Assembly (NCBI RefSeq): GCF_024701975.1
Contig: NZ_JANLNM010000008.1
Coordinates: 62,001 to 126,000 of the forward strand
Direction: 5' to 3'
DNA: 64,000 nucleotides
From: Variovorax sp. ZS18.2.2
GTDB lineage: Bacteria > Pseudomonadota > Gammaproteobacteria > Burkholderiales > Burkholderiaceae_C
The translations under genes and the position numbers were made by a program. The notes beneath the pieces were generated by a model, which saw nothing but the letters and a program-made list of their open reading frames with translations, was not told the origin of the DNA and did no database searches. The first letter of the stretch is position 1, and each line of letters starts with the position of its first letter. Positions 1-8,422 of the stretch are shown here, piece after piece.

Positions 1-53
1 CATGCCATTCGATCTTTACGCCGGCGATTGGCGCCCAACTACTACCAATGTGT

Positions 54-1883
54 TCAAACATCGGCTGTTGATGACCGGGAAGCCAGCTTCGGCGTGGCCA
101 GTTCAGCCATTGCCTGGAGCAGCGCGGCCGCCACGACCGGCTTGAACAACACCGGGACCTGCGATTCCCGCACGCGCTGCAGGCGGGCCGGCGAGGTCTC
201 GCCGGTGATCAGCAGCAGCGGGGTTTCAGCGTGACCCTCGCCCGGCCCCTGGCTCAGGCGCAGGCCGGCGTCCAGGCCGTCGACGCCGTCGGCCAGGCGG
301 TAGTCGCACAGCAGCAGATCGAACGGGCGCCCTTCGCCGTGGGCTTTTTGCAAGGCCGCGGCCGCGCCAGCCTCGTCGGCCACGGCGTGCGCATCGATCG
401 CGTGCGAGCGCAGCAGGCCCACCATGGCTTCGCGGATCTCGAGTTCGTCGTCCAGCAGCAGCACGCGACCCGGCAGCGGTGGCGCGTTCCTGCGCTGCGG
501 CGCCTGCGCCGCTTCCCCCGTGTCGGAGGGAAAGGAAGGCAGCAGCCCGCCGGCGTGCGCACGGGCGGCCGGCAGCACGACGCGAAAGTGCGTGCCGCGC
601 CCCGGGCGCGAATGCATCTGCACCGGATGGCCGAGCAGCCGCGACAGCCGCTGCACGATCGACAGCCCGATGCCCAGGCCCCGGGAGCGGTCGCGGCCGG
701 GATTGTTGATCTGATAGAACTCTTCGAAGATGCGGCCCGACTGCTCGGGCGCGATGCCGATGCCGGTGTCGCGCACCTCGACCCACACCGAATCGCCGCG
801 CGCGCGCGCCATCACCGTCACGCCACCATGGGCGGTGTACTTGAGCGCGTTGTCCATCAGGTTGGACAGCATGCGGTGCAGCAGTTGCGGATCGCTGTGC
901 ACCCACAGGCCGCTGGCGCGCACGCGCAGCTGCAGCTGTTTCTGCTCGGCGCGCGCCGAGAAGGTGTGGTTGAGCGGCAGGAACAGCGCGTCCAGTTGCA
1001 CCGGCTGCGGCACCGGCGTAATCACGCCCGCATCGAGCCGCGAGACGTCGAGCATGGTGTCCAGCGACGCACCCAGCGCATTCACCGCGCGCATCAGGCG
1101 CTCGGCGTTGCGGCCCTCGGGGCGGTCGCGCAGTTCGTTCTCGAGCGCGGCGCCGAAAAGCGCGATGGCGTGCAGCGGCTGGCGCAGGTCGTGGCTGGCG
1201 GTGCCGAGGAAGCGGGTTTTCTCCTCGCTGGCGCGCTCGGTGGCGGCGATCTGCTCGCCCAGACGCGCGGCCAGGGCCTCGTTCTCGAAGCGCAGCATGA
1301 GCGATTCGGTCAGGAGCCTGTGCTGGCCGATGCCCGCGCGCAGCGTCAGCAGCAGGTAGGCCGCACCGGCCGCCGCCAGGAAAAGATGCAGGCCGTCGCC
1401 CTGCCATGCCAGCGCGGTGATCAGGCCCAAAGACATTGGCAGCGTGTAGCCGAACAGTGCCGACTTCAACGGCCAGAGCGACTGCGCCGCCCGGGCGCAG
1501 CTGCCCACGATCACCGCCATCAGCAGCGAGGTCATCGGCAGGTTGTCGTAGGGCACGATGAGCCAGGGCACCACCGCCGTGATCATGCTGACCAGCGTGA
1601 CCATGCGGGAAATCTTGCGCGCCCAGTACGCGCTTTCCCGCGCGGGCCGCAAGGGGGTCCAGCGCGGCGTGAAGAAGACGTAGATGTCGGCGATCACCAG
1701 GCCGCCGATCCAGAACAGCAGACTCAGGTTGCGCAGCTGCGAATAGATGATGCAGCCGAACACCACCACGAACGCCATGTGGGTCAGCGTCGAGACGATA
1801 TAGGTGTCGTAGACCGAGGCGACATGCTCGCGCAGCACCCGCTGGCCGAGGGTGTGGTCGGCGGACGGATCGCTGGACGCCAC
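54..1883 (-). CDS. hybrid sensor histidine kinase/response regulator
   Basis: This 609-residue membrane sensor kinase autophosphorylates on His and carries its own C-terminal receiver. About six hydrophobic segments fill residues 30-185. They are followed by a short coiled linker, a DHp helix with the H-box ASHDLRQPL (His about 231), an HATPase domain with N-box LMDNALKYT and G-boxes DTGIGIAPE and GLGIGLSIV, and a receiver domain from about residue 470 with the acidic pair LLLDDE and phospho-acceptor LLLCDYRL. No periplasmic sensor domain is visible, so the signal may be sensed in the membrane. It lies 19 bases downstream of a LuxR-type regulator on the same strand, so the two probably form one signalling unit. 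The ligand and targets cannot be read from the sequence. Confidence 0.9.
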   Translation of the reverse strand: MASSDPSADHTLGQRVLREHVASVYDTYIVSTLTHMAFVVVFGCIIYSQLRNLSLLFWIGGLVIADIYVFFTPRWTPLRPARESAYWARKISRMVTLVSMITAVVPWLIVPYDNLPMTSLLMAVIVGSCARAAQSLWPLKSALFGYTLPMSLGLITALAWQGDGLHLFLAAAGAAYLLLTLRAGIGQHRLLTESLMLRFENEALAARLGEQIAATERASEEKTRFLGTASHDLRQPLHAIALFGAALENELRDRPEGRNAERLMRAVNALGASLDTMLDVSRLDAGVITPVPQPVQLDALFLPLNHTFSARAEQKQLQLRVRASGLWVHSDPQLLHRMLSNLMDNALKYTAHGGVTVMARARGDSVWVEVRDTGIGIAPEQSGRIFEEFYQINNPGRDRSRGLGIGLSIVQRLSRLLGHPVQMHSRPGRGTHFRVVLPAARAHAGGLLPSFPSDTGEAAQAPQRRNAPPLPGRVLLLDDELEIREAMVGLLRSHAIDAHAVADEAGAAAALQKAHGEGRPFDLLLCDYRLADGVDGLDAGLRLSQGPGEGHAETPLLLITGETSPARLQRVRESQVPVLFKPVVAAALLQAMAELATPKLASRSSTADV

Positions 1884-1902
1884 GGCCGGTATGTTCAGAA
1901 GC

Positions 1903-2646
1903 TCAGTGCAGCGTGCTGATCAACTGGGCGCGCGAGCGCATGCCGAACAGCAGCAGGATGGTCGAGACGTGGTTCTTCACCGTGCCTTCGCTCAGGTTCG
2001 CGAGCTGGGCAATTTCCTTGTTGGCCTTGCCCTCAAGCACCCACTGCAGCACCTGCATCTGGCGCGGCGTGAGTTCCTGCCATGCGCTGGCATGGGCGAA
2101 CTCGGCATAACCCGAGAGCGCCTTCGGCACGGCCGGCGGCGGGTTGTCGGCGGCGTCGGGGTCCAGCAGGCCGCAGGCGCGGATGAAGCTCACCACCTCT
2201 TTCAGATCGGCCGACTTGGGCAGGAAGGCGCTGGCACCCAGTGCGAGCACGCCTTGCGCCAGCGAGCTGTTGCCCGTGCCGGAAAGCACCACGATGCGCG
2301 CCGCCGGAAAGCGCAGCCGGAATTCGGCCAGGCCGCTCAGTCCGTGGGTGTCGGGCAGCGCGAGGTCGAGCAGCACCAGGCCGATGGCGGACTGGTTGGC
2401 CTCGTACAGCGCGAGGGCGTCGGTGACGTTGCCGGCCTCGAAGACCTCGATGCGCGCGCCCGAGGAGCTGGCCTGCGCCTGTACCAGCGCGCAGACCCCC
2501 AGGCGGAGCAGGTCGTGGTCGTCCACGACCAGGATCGCGGTCGGTGCGCGAACTGGAAGACCCGCCCCCGCAGTCTCGGGCGGAGGCGTGGAAGAAGAAT
2601 CGAAGGGAGCCACGCGTTTGATCTTAGCGGGGCAAAGGGCCAGCAA
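1903..2646 (-). CDS. LuxR/NarL-family response regulator
   Basis: A 247-residue DNA-binding response regulator. The receiver domain (residues about 36-160) has the acidic patch VVDDHD and the phospho-acceptor Asp about 94 in LVLLDLALPD. The C-terminal LuxR helix-turn-helix begins at LTPRQMQVL and includes NKEIAQLANLSEGTVKNH, the recognition helix region. It precedes the hybrid kinase by 19 bases on the same strand, so it is the likely phosphotransfer partner. The first 35 residues are poorly conserved-looking, so the true start could lie further in, although no other ATG is available before the receiver. Confidence 0.88.
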   Translation of the reverse strand: MLALCPAKIKRVAPFDSSSTPPPETAGAGLPVRAPTAILVVDDHDLLRLGVCALVQAQASSSGARIEVFEAGNVTDALALYEANQSAIGLVLLDLALPDTHGLSGLAEFRLRFPAARIVVLSGTGNSSLAQGVLALGASAFLPKSADLKEVVSFIRACGLLDPDAADNPPPAVPKALSGYAEFAHASAWQELTPRQMQVLQWVLEGKANKEIAQLANLSEGTVKNHVSTILLLFGMRSRAQLISTLH

Positions 2647-2788
2647 CAGTGCCCTAAGTCATGACACGGCCCGCCCTTCGGGCCGGAATTGCTACTTTTT
2701 CAGTAGCATCCGCTGCTCTTGCCATTGCCGACGGCCGTGGGCACCATTGAAGTCTCGCCGCACCGAACGGCGCTTTTGGAGACTCACC

Positions 2789-3253
2789 ATGATGCACACC
2801 GCTGCCGCCCCGCTGGCATCGAGCGATCGCAAGGTCGACCGGCTGCTCGCGCACTACGAGGAAAGCCACCGCAATCCGACCAACGAGCTGATCCACTACA
2901 TCGCCATCCCGGCCATCATGCTGAGCATCGTGGGCCTGCTCTTCGCGATCCATCCGTGGGTGGCCTACGTTTTCGTCGCTGCGAGCCTCGTCTATTACGC
3001 GCTGCTGCGCGCACCGGCCTTTTTGCTGACGATGCTCGCGCTCACCGCGCTGGCTCTGGTGGCAGTGCATGCCTTGGGCGGGCTTGTTTTGCCGATTTCA
3101 GCCGCCATCTTTGTTGTGGCGTGGATATTCCAGTTCGTGGGCCACAAGATCGAGGGCAAGAAACCTTCGTTCTTCGAAGACATCCAATATCTCTGGGTCG
3201 GCCCGCTGTTCGTTTTGTCGAAGCTGTTCCTGAAGTTGGGGGTCCGCTGGTAG
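2789..3253 (+). CDS. DUF962 (Mpo1/YGL010w-like) membrane protein
   Basis: A 154-residue integral membrane protein of the DUF962 family, which includes yeast Mpo1, a dioxygenase-like enzyme of 2-hydroxy fatty acid alpha-oxidation. The family hallmarks are visible: HYEESHRNPTNELIHY near the N-terminus (His-rich, with the conserved N-x-x-x-H), FVGHKIEGKKPSF further on, and a C-terminal DIQYLWVGPLFVLSK segment. Four hydrophobic segments lie between. An upstream in-frame extension exists, but it overlaps the opposite regulator gene and looks non-coding, so the start at MMHTA is preferred; a second ATG follows directly. The bacterial substrate is unknown. Confidence 0.85.
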   Translation: MMHTAAAPLASSDRKVDRLLAHYEESHRNPTNELIHYIAIPAIMLSIVGLLFAIHPWVAYVFVAASLVYYALLRAPAFLLTMLALTALALVAVHALGGLVLPISAAIFVVAWIFQFVGHKIEGKKPSFFEDIQYLWVGPLFVLSKLFLKLGVRW

Positions 3254-3477
3254 CTGTCGGTTTCCATTGATCGCGGAACTGCTATCCCTTTGGAATCAAC
3301 GGCATATGCCGCAACCACTCATTGGGATTGGAACTCGTGTTTCACTAATGATGGAATTCTTTGCGATTTGCACCACTAAGTTTGGAATTTTCCACCAGCG
3401 TCAACTCTGCTTTGCCCGGTAGGTTAGCGCCAATCTCTGGGTACGCAAATAGAGGGCTAAGCCCGATAATTTGCCCC

Positions 3478-3690
3478 ATGGGTCGCTACGTTTTCTTCAA
3501 CAACAACGCTCAAGACACCAGGGTCCTGAACGCGGCGAAGAGGGCTGCGCGCTCACATGGCGCGGTCGTCGTGAAATCTCTGGCTGGCTCCATGCTGCTA
3601 GAGCTGCCTCCGGCGCAGGTTTCCGGCCTAGCGCAGGCTTTGCCTGGTTGGCGCTACTCGATCGAACGCAAGACAACACGACGCCCCTAG
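3478..3690 (+). CDS. small hypothetical protein, possible inhibitor-I9-like fold
   Basis: A 70-residue protein beginning MGRYVFFNNN. I do not recognise it with confidence. The pattern HGAVVVKSLAGSMLLEL followed by a helix (PPAQVSGLAQALPGW) and a closing RYSIER strand resembles the beta-alpha-beta layout of subtilisin propeptides and I9-type inhibitors, including the typical GA.V...L.G...L.L run. No protease gene is adjacent. A longer in-frame start at 3361 exists but its translation looks like non-coding sequence. The region sits between DUF962 and an accessory patch with IS remnants, so transfer is possible. Confidence 0.5.
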   Translation: MGRYVFFNNNAQDTRVLNAAKRAARSHGAVVVKSLAGSMLLELPPAQVSGLAQALPGWRYSIERKTTRRP

Positions 3691-3742
3691 GCGGGGCTAG
3701 CGGCCTCGTGCTGGCGCACCTCAGAACGCATGGCACGCTTCG

Positions 3743-3764
3743 TGTTGAATTCCTCTGATCTCTG
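3743..3764 (+). repeat. IS21-type terminal repeat, solo copy
   Basis: TGTTGAATTCC-T-CTGATCTCTG here matches TGTTGAATTCC-G-CTGATCTCTG at 4339-4360 at all but one position, in the same orientation. The second copy is the right end of an IS21-family remnant, so this one is read as an orphan end of a related element. The two copies bracket the DUF2513 gene. Confidence 0.55.
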
Positions 3765-3884
3765 GCTCTGGTCAGTTCCACCTACACATCGCGTGACCGC
3801 GCTTTCGAGCGGTACCTGCACTTGCAGGTCTAACCGTAGCGGACGAGGGCGGGCGCCGTCCAAACCCAGTTCCACCGAAACCGC

Positions 3885-3909
3885 AAAAAAGGCCGGCGAG
3901 TTCCCGGCC
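3885..3909 (-). terminator. rho-independent terminator of the DUF2513 gene
   Basis: On the minus strand a GGCCGG/CCGGCC hairpin with a 7-base loop is followed by six T residues. It lies about 40 bases beyond the stop codon of the DUF2513 gene. Confidence 0.8.
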
Positions 3910-3947
3910 GACCTTGAATGCAGCCTGTGCAATTGATGGTCTCAGCG

Positions 3948-4316
3948 CTAGGCCATGACTTGGTCGAACGCTACCTTCGCAAGAGCCTTCACGGTATCGA
4001 ACGTCAACTCGACACCCTTTTCCTTGGCGATCTTCTTGGTGCGCTCCCAGACAGTCGCACTGCGCAGCGTGTCCAGCAGGTCGTGACCCTTCATGGTCAG
4101 CTCCGGGGAGATGATCCCCGCCCCCTCCAGCGTGTCGGCCTTTACGCCTTTGATGTAGCCCGCATCGCGCAGCAACAGGATGTGGCGCACGCGGGTTTCT
4201 CCGTCGACGGCCATGCCCCGATGCACGCTGTATTGGGCGGCCTGGAAATTTTGCTCACCCAGACCCTCAATCTCTTCAAGCACCGAGCGAATAACGTCCC
4301 AGTCTCTTTTCATCAT
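3948..4316 (-). CDS. DUF2513 domain protein
   Basis: A 122-residue protein that fits the DUF2513 family over its full length: the N-terminal MKRDWDVIRSVLEEIE helix, a central RHILLLRDAGYI helix of winged-helix type, LTMKGHDLLDTLRS, and a C-terminal KG.ELTFDTVKALAK helix. Family members occur mostly in prophages and genomic islands; their function is not established, and a DNA-binding role is only suggested by the winged-helix-like pattern. The gene has its own terminator and stands alone between two IS21-type ends, which suggests acquisition as a small cassette. Confidence 0.8.
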   Translation of the reverse strand: MMKRDWDVIRSVLEEIEGLGEQNFQAAQYSVHRGMAVDGETRVRHILLLRDAGYIKGVKADTLEGAGIISPELTMKGHDLLDTLRSATVWERTKKIAKEKGVELTFDTVKALAKVAFDQVMA

Positions 4317-4338
4317 TAATCTCCAACGGGCGACAAAG

Positions 4339-4812
4339 TGTTGAATTCCGCTGATCTCTGATCCTAGATTTCCATCGAATACTGACCCACCCGATTTGTG
4401 AGCCTGAAGGCTTCACGGTGTGGATAAGTGCTTGGTGTTCTCCTTTGTGTGGATCTGCCGCAGATTGCGCCGCTGTTTCCGCGATTTGGTTGCCTCGATC
4501 GCGAGCCAGGTCGCGAGTTTCTCGGCATAGGGATCGAGCTTGCTTGAGCTCTCCCGCTTGGCGTAGCGCGGCATTTCTTCGCCCGCTCGCAGGTACTTCT
4601 TTACGGTGTTGCGAGACAGGCCTGTACGCCTGGCTATCTCGCGGATGGACATCTGCTCGCGCAGGGCCCAACGTCTGATGACACTCAATGTCGCCACGTC
4701 TATCACTCCTAGGATCCCCTGCTTTAAAAATGAGCAGGGTAGAGTTTTACGTGGGTCAGTCTTAGACGGAAATTACTGCGTTTAGAGGGTCAATTTTCGG
4801 CGGCAATCAACA
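4339..4812. mobile_element. internally deleted IS21-family element
   Basis: Both ends of an IS21-type element remain. The right end reads TGTTGAATTCCGCTGATC from 4339 on the plus strand. The left end reads TGTTGATTGCCGCCGAAA from 4812 on the minus strand. Each is followed inward by repeated TGACCC motifs (CTGACCCA at 4381; TGACCC in two copies near 4752-4792), the usual multiple-end-repeat arrangement of IS21. Between them only the 5' part of istA survives and istB is missing, giving a 474-base derivative. Confidence 0.65.
4413..4706 (-). pseudogene. istA: istA, truncated IS21-family transposase
   Basis: The first about 85 residues match the IstA N-terminus: a helix-turn-helix (QMSIREIARRTGLSRNTVKKYLR) and then the LDPYAEKLATWL and KSRKQRRNLRQIH blocks. 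After this the frame runs into unrelated sequence and stops at 97 residues, whereas intact IstA proteins are about 400-500 residues with a DDE catalytic core. That core is absent, so the product cannot transpose. The gene lies inside the two preserved IS ends. Confidence 0.8.
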
Positions 4813-4943
4813 AAAAGTGCCCCTAAGCTGTTGATTTCAAAAGAATCCGGGTTCCATTCCCAGTGAAAAAAGTTCCAAACTCAGTGAAAACCGACAGTAG
4901 CCTTTGGCTATCAAAACGATAGGAACTCAGGGGAACCCTTGGC

Positions 4944-4970
4944 TTAGCACTCCCTCTAACCGAGTGCTAA
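4944..4970. promoter_or_regulatory. CIRCE element (HrcA operator)
   Basis: TTAGCACTC, a 9-base spacer, then GAGTGCTAA: a perfect match to the CIRCE consensus. It ends 28 bases before the rpoH start codon, so HrcA bound here would block rpoH transcription or its early elongation. HrcA control of rpoH is known for several beta-proteobacteria. Confidence 0.95.
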
Positions 4971-4998
4971 TATGGCCAACACAAAGGAGTTTCCCCTG

Positions 4999-5940
4999 AT
5001 GACAACGCTGTCTGGAGTCTCTGCCAACCAGCTGGCCGTCGCCAATCCATGGTCGATGGTCCCCCCGCTGGGCAACCTGGATGCCTACATTTCGGCCGCC
5101 AACCGCCTGCCGCTGCTCACGCTCGAAGAAGAGCAGGGCTTCGCACGCAAGTTGCGCGACCAGAACGACCTCGACGCCGCCGGTGCGCTGATCCTGTCGC
5201 ACCTGCGCCTCGTGGTTTCCATCTCCCGCCAGTACCTGGGCTACGGGCTGCCGCACGGCGACCTGATCCAGGAAGGCAATGTCGGCCTGATGAAGGCCGT
5301 GAAGCGCTTCGACCCCGATCAAGGTGTGCGGCTGGTGAGCTACGCCATGCACTGGATCAAGGCCGAGATCCACGAGTACATCCTGAAGAACTGGCGCATG
5401 GTCAAGGTCGCGACGACCAAGGCCCAGCGCAAGCTGTTCTTCAATCTGCGCTCGATGAAGCAGGGCTTCAAGGCCGACTCGGCCGCGTCCGACAACGGCA
5501 CGCACCGCGAAACGCTGAGCCCCGACGAGGTGTCGCAAATGGCGACCCGGCTCAACGTCAAGCCCGAGGAAGTGCTCGAGATGGAAACCCGCCTGTCGGG
5601 CGGCGACGTGCTGCTCGATCCGGGTCCGTCCGATGACGGCGACGAAGCCTTCGGCCCGATCGCCTACCTGGCCGATGCCACGCAGGAACCGACCGCCCTG
5701 CTCGAATCGCAGCAGCGCGATCGCCTGTCGAGCGACGGCATCGCGACTGCGCTCGAAGCGCTGGACGACCGCAGCCGCCGCATCGTCGAAGAGCGCTGGC
5801 TCAAGGTCAACGACGACGGCTCGGGTGGCATGACGCTGCACGATCTGGCCGCGGTGTACGGTGTGAGCGCCGAGCGTATTCGCCAGATCGAAGTCGCTGC
5901 GATGAAGAAGATGAAGAAGGCACTGGCGGACTACGCGTAA
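4999..5940 (+). CDS. rpoH: RNA polymerase sigma-32 factor RpoH
   Basis: A 313-residue heat-shock sigma factor that directs RNA polymerase to chaperone and protease promoters. Region 1.2 is followed by region 2 (SHLRLVVSISRQYLGYGLPHGDLIQEGNVGLMKAV, then YAMHWIKAEIHEYI), the RpoH box QRKLFFNLR that distinguishes sigma-32, and region 4 with a C-terminal helix-turn-helix (YGVSAERIRQIEVAAMKKM). The start at MTTLSGV is chosen because AAAGGAG lies just upstream; an upstream in-frame ATG at 4972 lacks such a site and sits against the CIRCE. Transcription is probably under HrcA control, and a strong hairpin terminator follows the gene. Confidence 0.97.
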   Translation: MTTLSGVSANQLAVANPWSMVPPLGNLDAYISAANRLPLLTLEEEQGFARKLRDQNDLDAAGALILSHLRLVVSISRQYLGYGLPHGDLIQEGNVGLMKAVKRFDPDQGVRLVSYAMHWIKAEIHEYILKNWRMVKVATTKAQRKLFFNLRSMKQGFKADSAASDNGTHRETLSPDEVSQMATRLNVKPEEVLEMETRLSGGDVLLDPGPSDDGDEAFGPIAYLADATQEPTALLESQQRDRLSSDGIATALEALDDRSRRIVEERWLKVNDDGSGGMTLHDLAAVYGVSAERIRQIEVAAMKKMKKALADYA

Positions 5941-5955
5941 GCCGCCCTCTTCCAG

Positions 5956-5984
5956 CAAAAAGCCCGGCAGTGCCGGGCTTTTTT
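5956..5984. terminator. bidirectional terminator between rpoH and the AlkC/AlkD-like gene
   Basis: AGCCCGGC/GCCGGGCT hairpin with an AGT loop, flanked by A residues on the left and T residues on the right, so it can work in both directions for the two convergent genes. Confidence 0.88.
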
Positions 5985-6823
5985 CATGGGCCTTTGGAGA
6001 GCGTCCGCAAGGCCCGCTTCGCGATGTAGCGCGTCGCGTCGGTGCCCGATTCGGCGACCCAGCGCTTGCACAGTTGCTCGACCCATTCCCCTTGCGTCTT
6101 GCTCGCATCGTTGAGCCAGTTCGCGACCGAGTTCTGCACATAGCGGCTGCTGTCCGCCCGCAGCGGCTCGATCAGCGGCAATGCACGCCAGGGTTCCGCC
6201 TTGAGCGCCTCGATCTGCGCGCACCACACGCCGCGCGGGCGCGTGAGCTCGCTGGCGAAGCGGCGGATGTTCGGGTCGGCATCGAACACCCATGGCTGCA
6301 GCAGCGCGAGCGCTTCGTCCAGCGAGGCGATGACCGCGTCGCGCACCGCCATCCAGGCGATCTCGCGCACGCCGAAATGCGAGTCGGCAGCGAAGCGACG
6401 CACCGCCTCCAGTTGCGCCGGCAGAGGCAGTCCGGAGAGCGTGACCCACTGCGCCGCCCAGCAGCGTGCCACGTCGCTCACGTGCGTGGCCAGCCGGTGC
6501 GCGACGGCATCGCGCTCGGCGTGCAGCGCCGTCAGGTCGTAGAGCGCGCGGGCGATGTGGGTGTGCCGCTGCATCGGCTTGAAGGCGCCGAGCATGGTGA
6601 TGGTGTCGACCAGCCGCTCGCTCGCCGCATCGAGCCCGACATGGCCCGCCACGCTGCGCGCCAGTTGCGGCAGCTCGAGCGCCATGAATTCGTTGAGGTT
6701 GACGGTTTCGAGCAGCCCGTCGTTAAGGGCGCGCAGCACCTCGGGCGGAATGAGCGCGATGCGGAAGGCGCCCTTGCGCGTCTTCAGGTGATCGACCGAC
6801 GCAACAACGACAGCAGCATCCAT
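5984..6823 (-). CDS. DNA alkylation repair protein (AlkC/AlkD-type HEAT repeats)
   Basis: A 279-residue all-helical protein of the DNA alkylation repair family, whose members are glycosylases removing positively charged alkylated bases by wrapping DNA in HEAT-like repeats. The C-terminal half shows family features: FGVREIAWMAVRD, DADPNIRRFASELTRPRGVW, and SRYVQNSVANWLNDASK, ending with KRALRTLSK. These resemble AlkC-type members more than AlkD. It is convergent with rpoH and begins 13 bases beyond the stop of the SCO gene on the same strand, so it may be transcribed from the oxidase cluster without a functional link. Confidence 0.82.
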   Translation of the reverse strand: MDAAVVVASVDHLKTRKGAFRIALIPPEVLRALNDGLLETVNLNEFMALELPQLARSVAGHVGLDAASERLVDTITMLGAFKPMQRHTHIARALYDLTALHAERDAVAHRLATHVSDVARCWAAQWVTLSGLPLPAQLEAVRRFAADSHFGVREIAWMAVRDAVIASLDEALALLQPWVFDADPNIRRFASELTRPRGVWCAQIEALKAEPWRALPLIEPLRADSSRYVQNSVANWLNDASKTQGEWVEQLCKRWVAESGTDATRYIAKRALRTLSKGP

Positions 6824-6836
6824 CGGCCGGCCCTCC

Positions 6837-7442
6837 TCAGGAACCGAGCAGCGTCTTCAGGTCCGACACCATCGACGGCACACCCGCGCCGTAGCGCGCA
6901 TAGAGCCGCAGCCGGCCCTGCGGGTCGTAGATGAAGCTCGCGGCCGAGTGGTCCATCGAATAGCTGGTGGGCGTCTTGCCGTCGACCTTCTTGTAGTAGA
7001 CCTTGAAGTCCTTGGCGGTCGCGGTGAGCTCGTCGAGCGTCGGGATCAACGCCACGAAGTTCGGATCGAACGCGCCCATGTAGGCCTTCATCACCTCGGG
7101 CGTGTCGCGCGCCGGATCGACGGTGACGAACAGCACCTGCAGCTTGTCGCCGTCCTTGCCCAGTTGCTGCTTGACCTGCGCCATCTCGGTCATCGTGGTC
7201 GGGCAAACGTCGGGGCACTGCGCATAGCCGAAGAACAGCACGACCGCCTTGCCCTTGAAGTCGACCATGGTGCGGACCTTGCCGTCGGCGTCCTTCAGCG
7301 AGAAGTCCTTGGCGTAGTCGGCGCCGGTGATGTCGACGGCATTGAAGCTCTGCTTCGTCTCGCTGCAGGCCGCGAGCCCCACGCCCAGAGCCGCCACGGC
7401 CATGCTGCCGGCGATCAGTTGGAGAGCGTTGCGCTTGTTCAT
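6837..7442 (-). CDS. SCO1/SenC-family copper chaperone lipoprotein
   Basis: A 201-residue thioredoxin-fold protein that delivers copper to, or reduces, the CuA site of cytochrome c oxidase subunit II. A lipoprotein signal ends at LAAC (Cys26). The copper-binding motif CPDVC (Cys76, Cys80) and the distal His in SMDHSAAS complete the expected ligand set. The protein would be anchored at the outer face of the cytoplasmic membrane. It is the last oxidase-biogenesis gene of this minus-strand cluster, 19 bases after ctaB. Confidence 0.95.
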   Translation of the reverse strand: MNKRNALQLIAGSMAVAALGVGLAACSETKQSFNAVDITGADYAKDFSLKDADGKVRTMVDFKGKAVVLFFGYAQCPDVCPTTMTEMAQVKQQLGKDGDKLQVLFVTVDPARDTPEVMKAYMGAFDPNFVALIPTLDELTATAKDFKVYYKKVDGKTPTSYSMDHSAASFIYDPQGRLRLYARYGAGVPSMVSDLKTLLGS

Positions 7443-7461
7443 GGGACGGGTGGTGTTCGAT

Positions 7462-8367
7462 TCAATGGAGGTAGTGATCGACGAGCAGCGCCAGGAACAG
7501 CACGCTCAGGTGGATCAGCGAAAAGCGGAAGGTCTTGCGCGCGAGCGTGTCGGAGTAGTTGCGCCAGAGCGCGAACGCATAGCCCGTGAAACCGATGCTC
7601 ACGGCCACGGCGACCGCGAGGTACAGCCAGCCGCTCATGCCGTAGATGAAGGGCATCAGGCAGGCCGCGAAAAGAATGAAGGTGTAAAGCAGCACCTGCA
7701 GCCGCGTGAACTCGTTCCCGTGCGTGACCGGCAGCATCGGCAGGCCCGCCTTGCGGTAGTCCTCGACGCGGTAGAGCGCAAGCGCCCAGAAGTGCGGCGG
7801 CGTCCACAAGAAGATGATGAGAAAGAGGATCAGCGCCTCGGGACCCACGTCGCCCGTCATCGCGGCCCAGCCCAGCACCGGCGGCATCGCGCCTGACGCG
7901 CCGCCGATCACGATGTTCTGCGGCGTCAGCGGCTTGAGGATGACGGTGTAGACCACCGCATAGCCGACGAAGGTGGCGAAGGTCAGCCACATGGTGAGCG
8001 GGTTGACGGTGAACCACAGCAGCGCCGACCCGGCCGCGCACAGCAGCGCGGAGAACACCAGCGCCTGCAGGTCGCTGAGCTGCCCGCGCGCCGTGGGACG
8101 CCAGGCGGTGCGCTTCATCTTGGCGTCGATGCCCTTCTCGACCAGGCAGTTGAACGCGGCCGCCGCGCCGGCCACCAGCCAGATGCCGATGCAGGCCAGC
8201 ACGGCGCGCTGCACGTCGAACCACGAGGGCAGCCCGGGCACGGCCAGCACCATGCCGATCAGCGCGCAGAACACGATCAGCTGCACCACACGCGGCTTGG
8301 TCAGCGCGTAGAACTGGCGCAGCACGTTCGCGGTGCTGGTGTGCTGAACGGGGATCGGGGTGTTCAT
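7462..8367 (-). CDS. ctaB: protoheme IX farnesyltransferase (heme O synthase)
   Basis: A 301-residue UbiA-type prenyltransferase that adds farnesyl to heme B to make heme O for the terminal oxidase. Nine hydrophobic segments are visible, with the first Asp-rich-type motif at NCLVEKGIDAKMKRT and the conserved RPTARGQ block. The start at MNTPIPVQ is preferred over a longer frame because the extension is Arg/Pro-rich and looks non-coding. It follows ctaA by 55 bases, giving the usual heme A pathway order. Confidence 0.95.
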   Translation of the reverse strand: MNTPIPVQHTSTANVLRQFYALTKPRVVQLIVFCALIGMVLAVPGLPSWFDVQRAVLACIGIWLVAGAAAAFNCLVEKGIDAKMKRTAWRPTARGQLSDLQALVFSALLCAAGSALLWFTVNPLTMWLTFATFVGYAVVYTVILKPLTPQNIVIGGASGAMPPVLGWAAMTGDVGPEALILFLIIFLWTPPHFWALALYRVEDYRKAGLPMLPVTHGNEFTRLQVLLYTFILFAACLMPFIYGMSGWLYLAVAVAVSIGFTGYAFALWRNYSDTLARKTFRFSLIHLSVLFLALLVDHYLH

Positions 8368-8422
8368 TAAAAAACCTTCGCGCTGCGCGCTGCGGTGTTC
8401 GCCTTGGGAACGGCCCGGCGGC

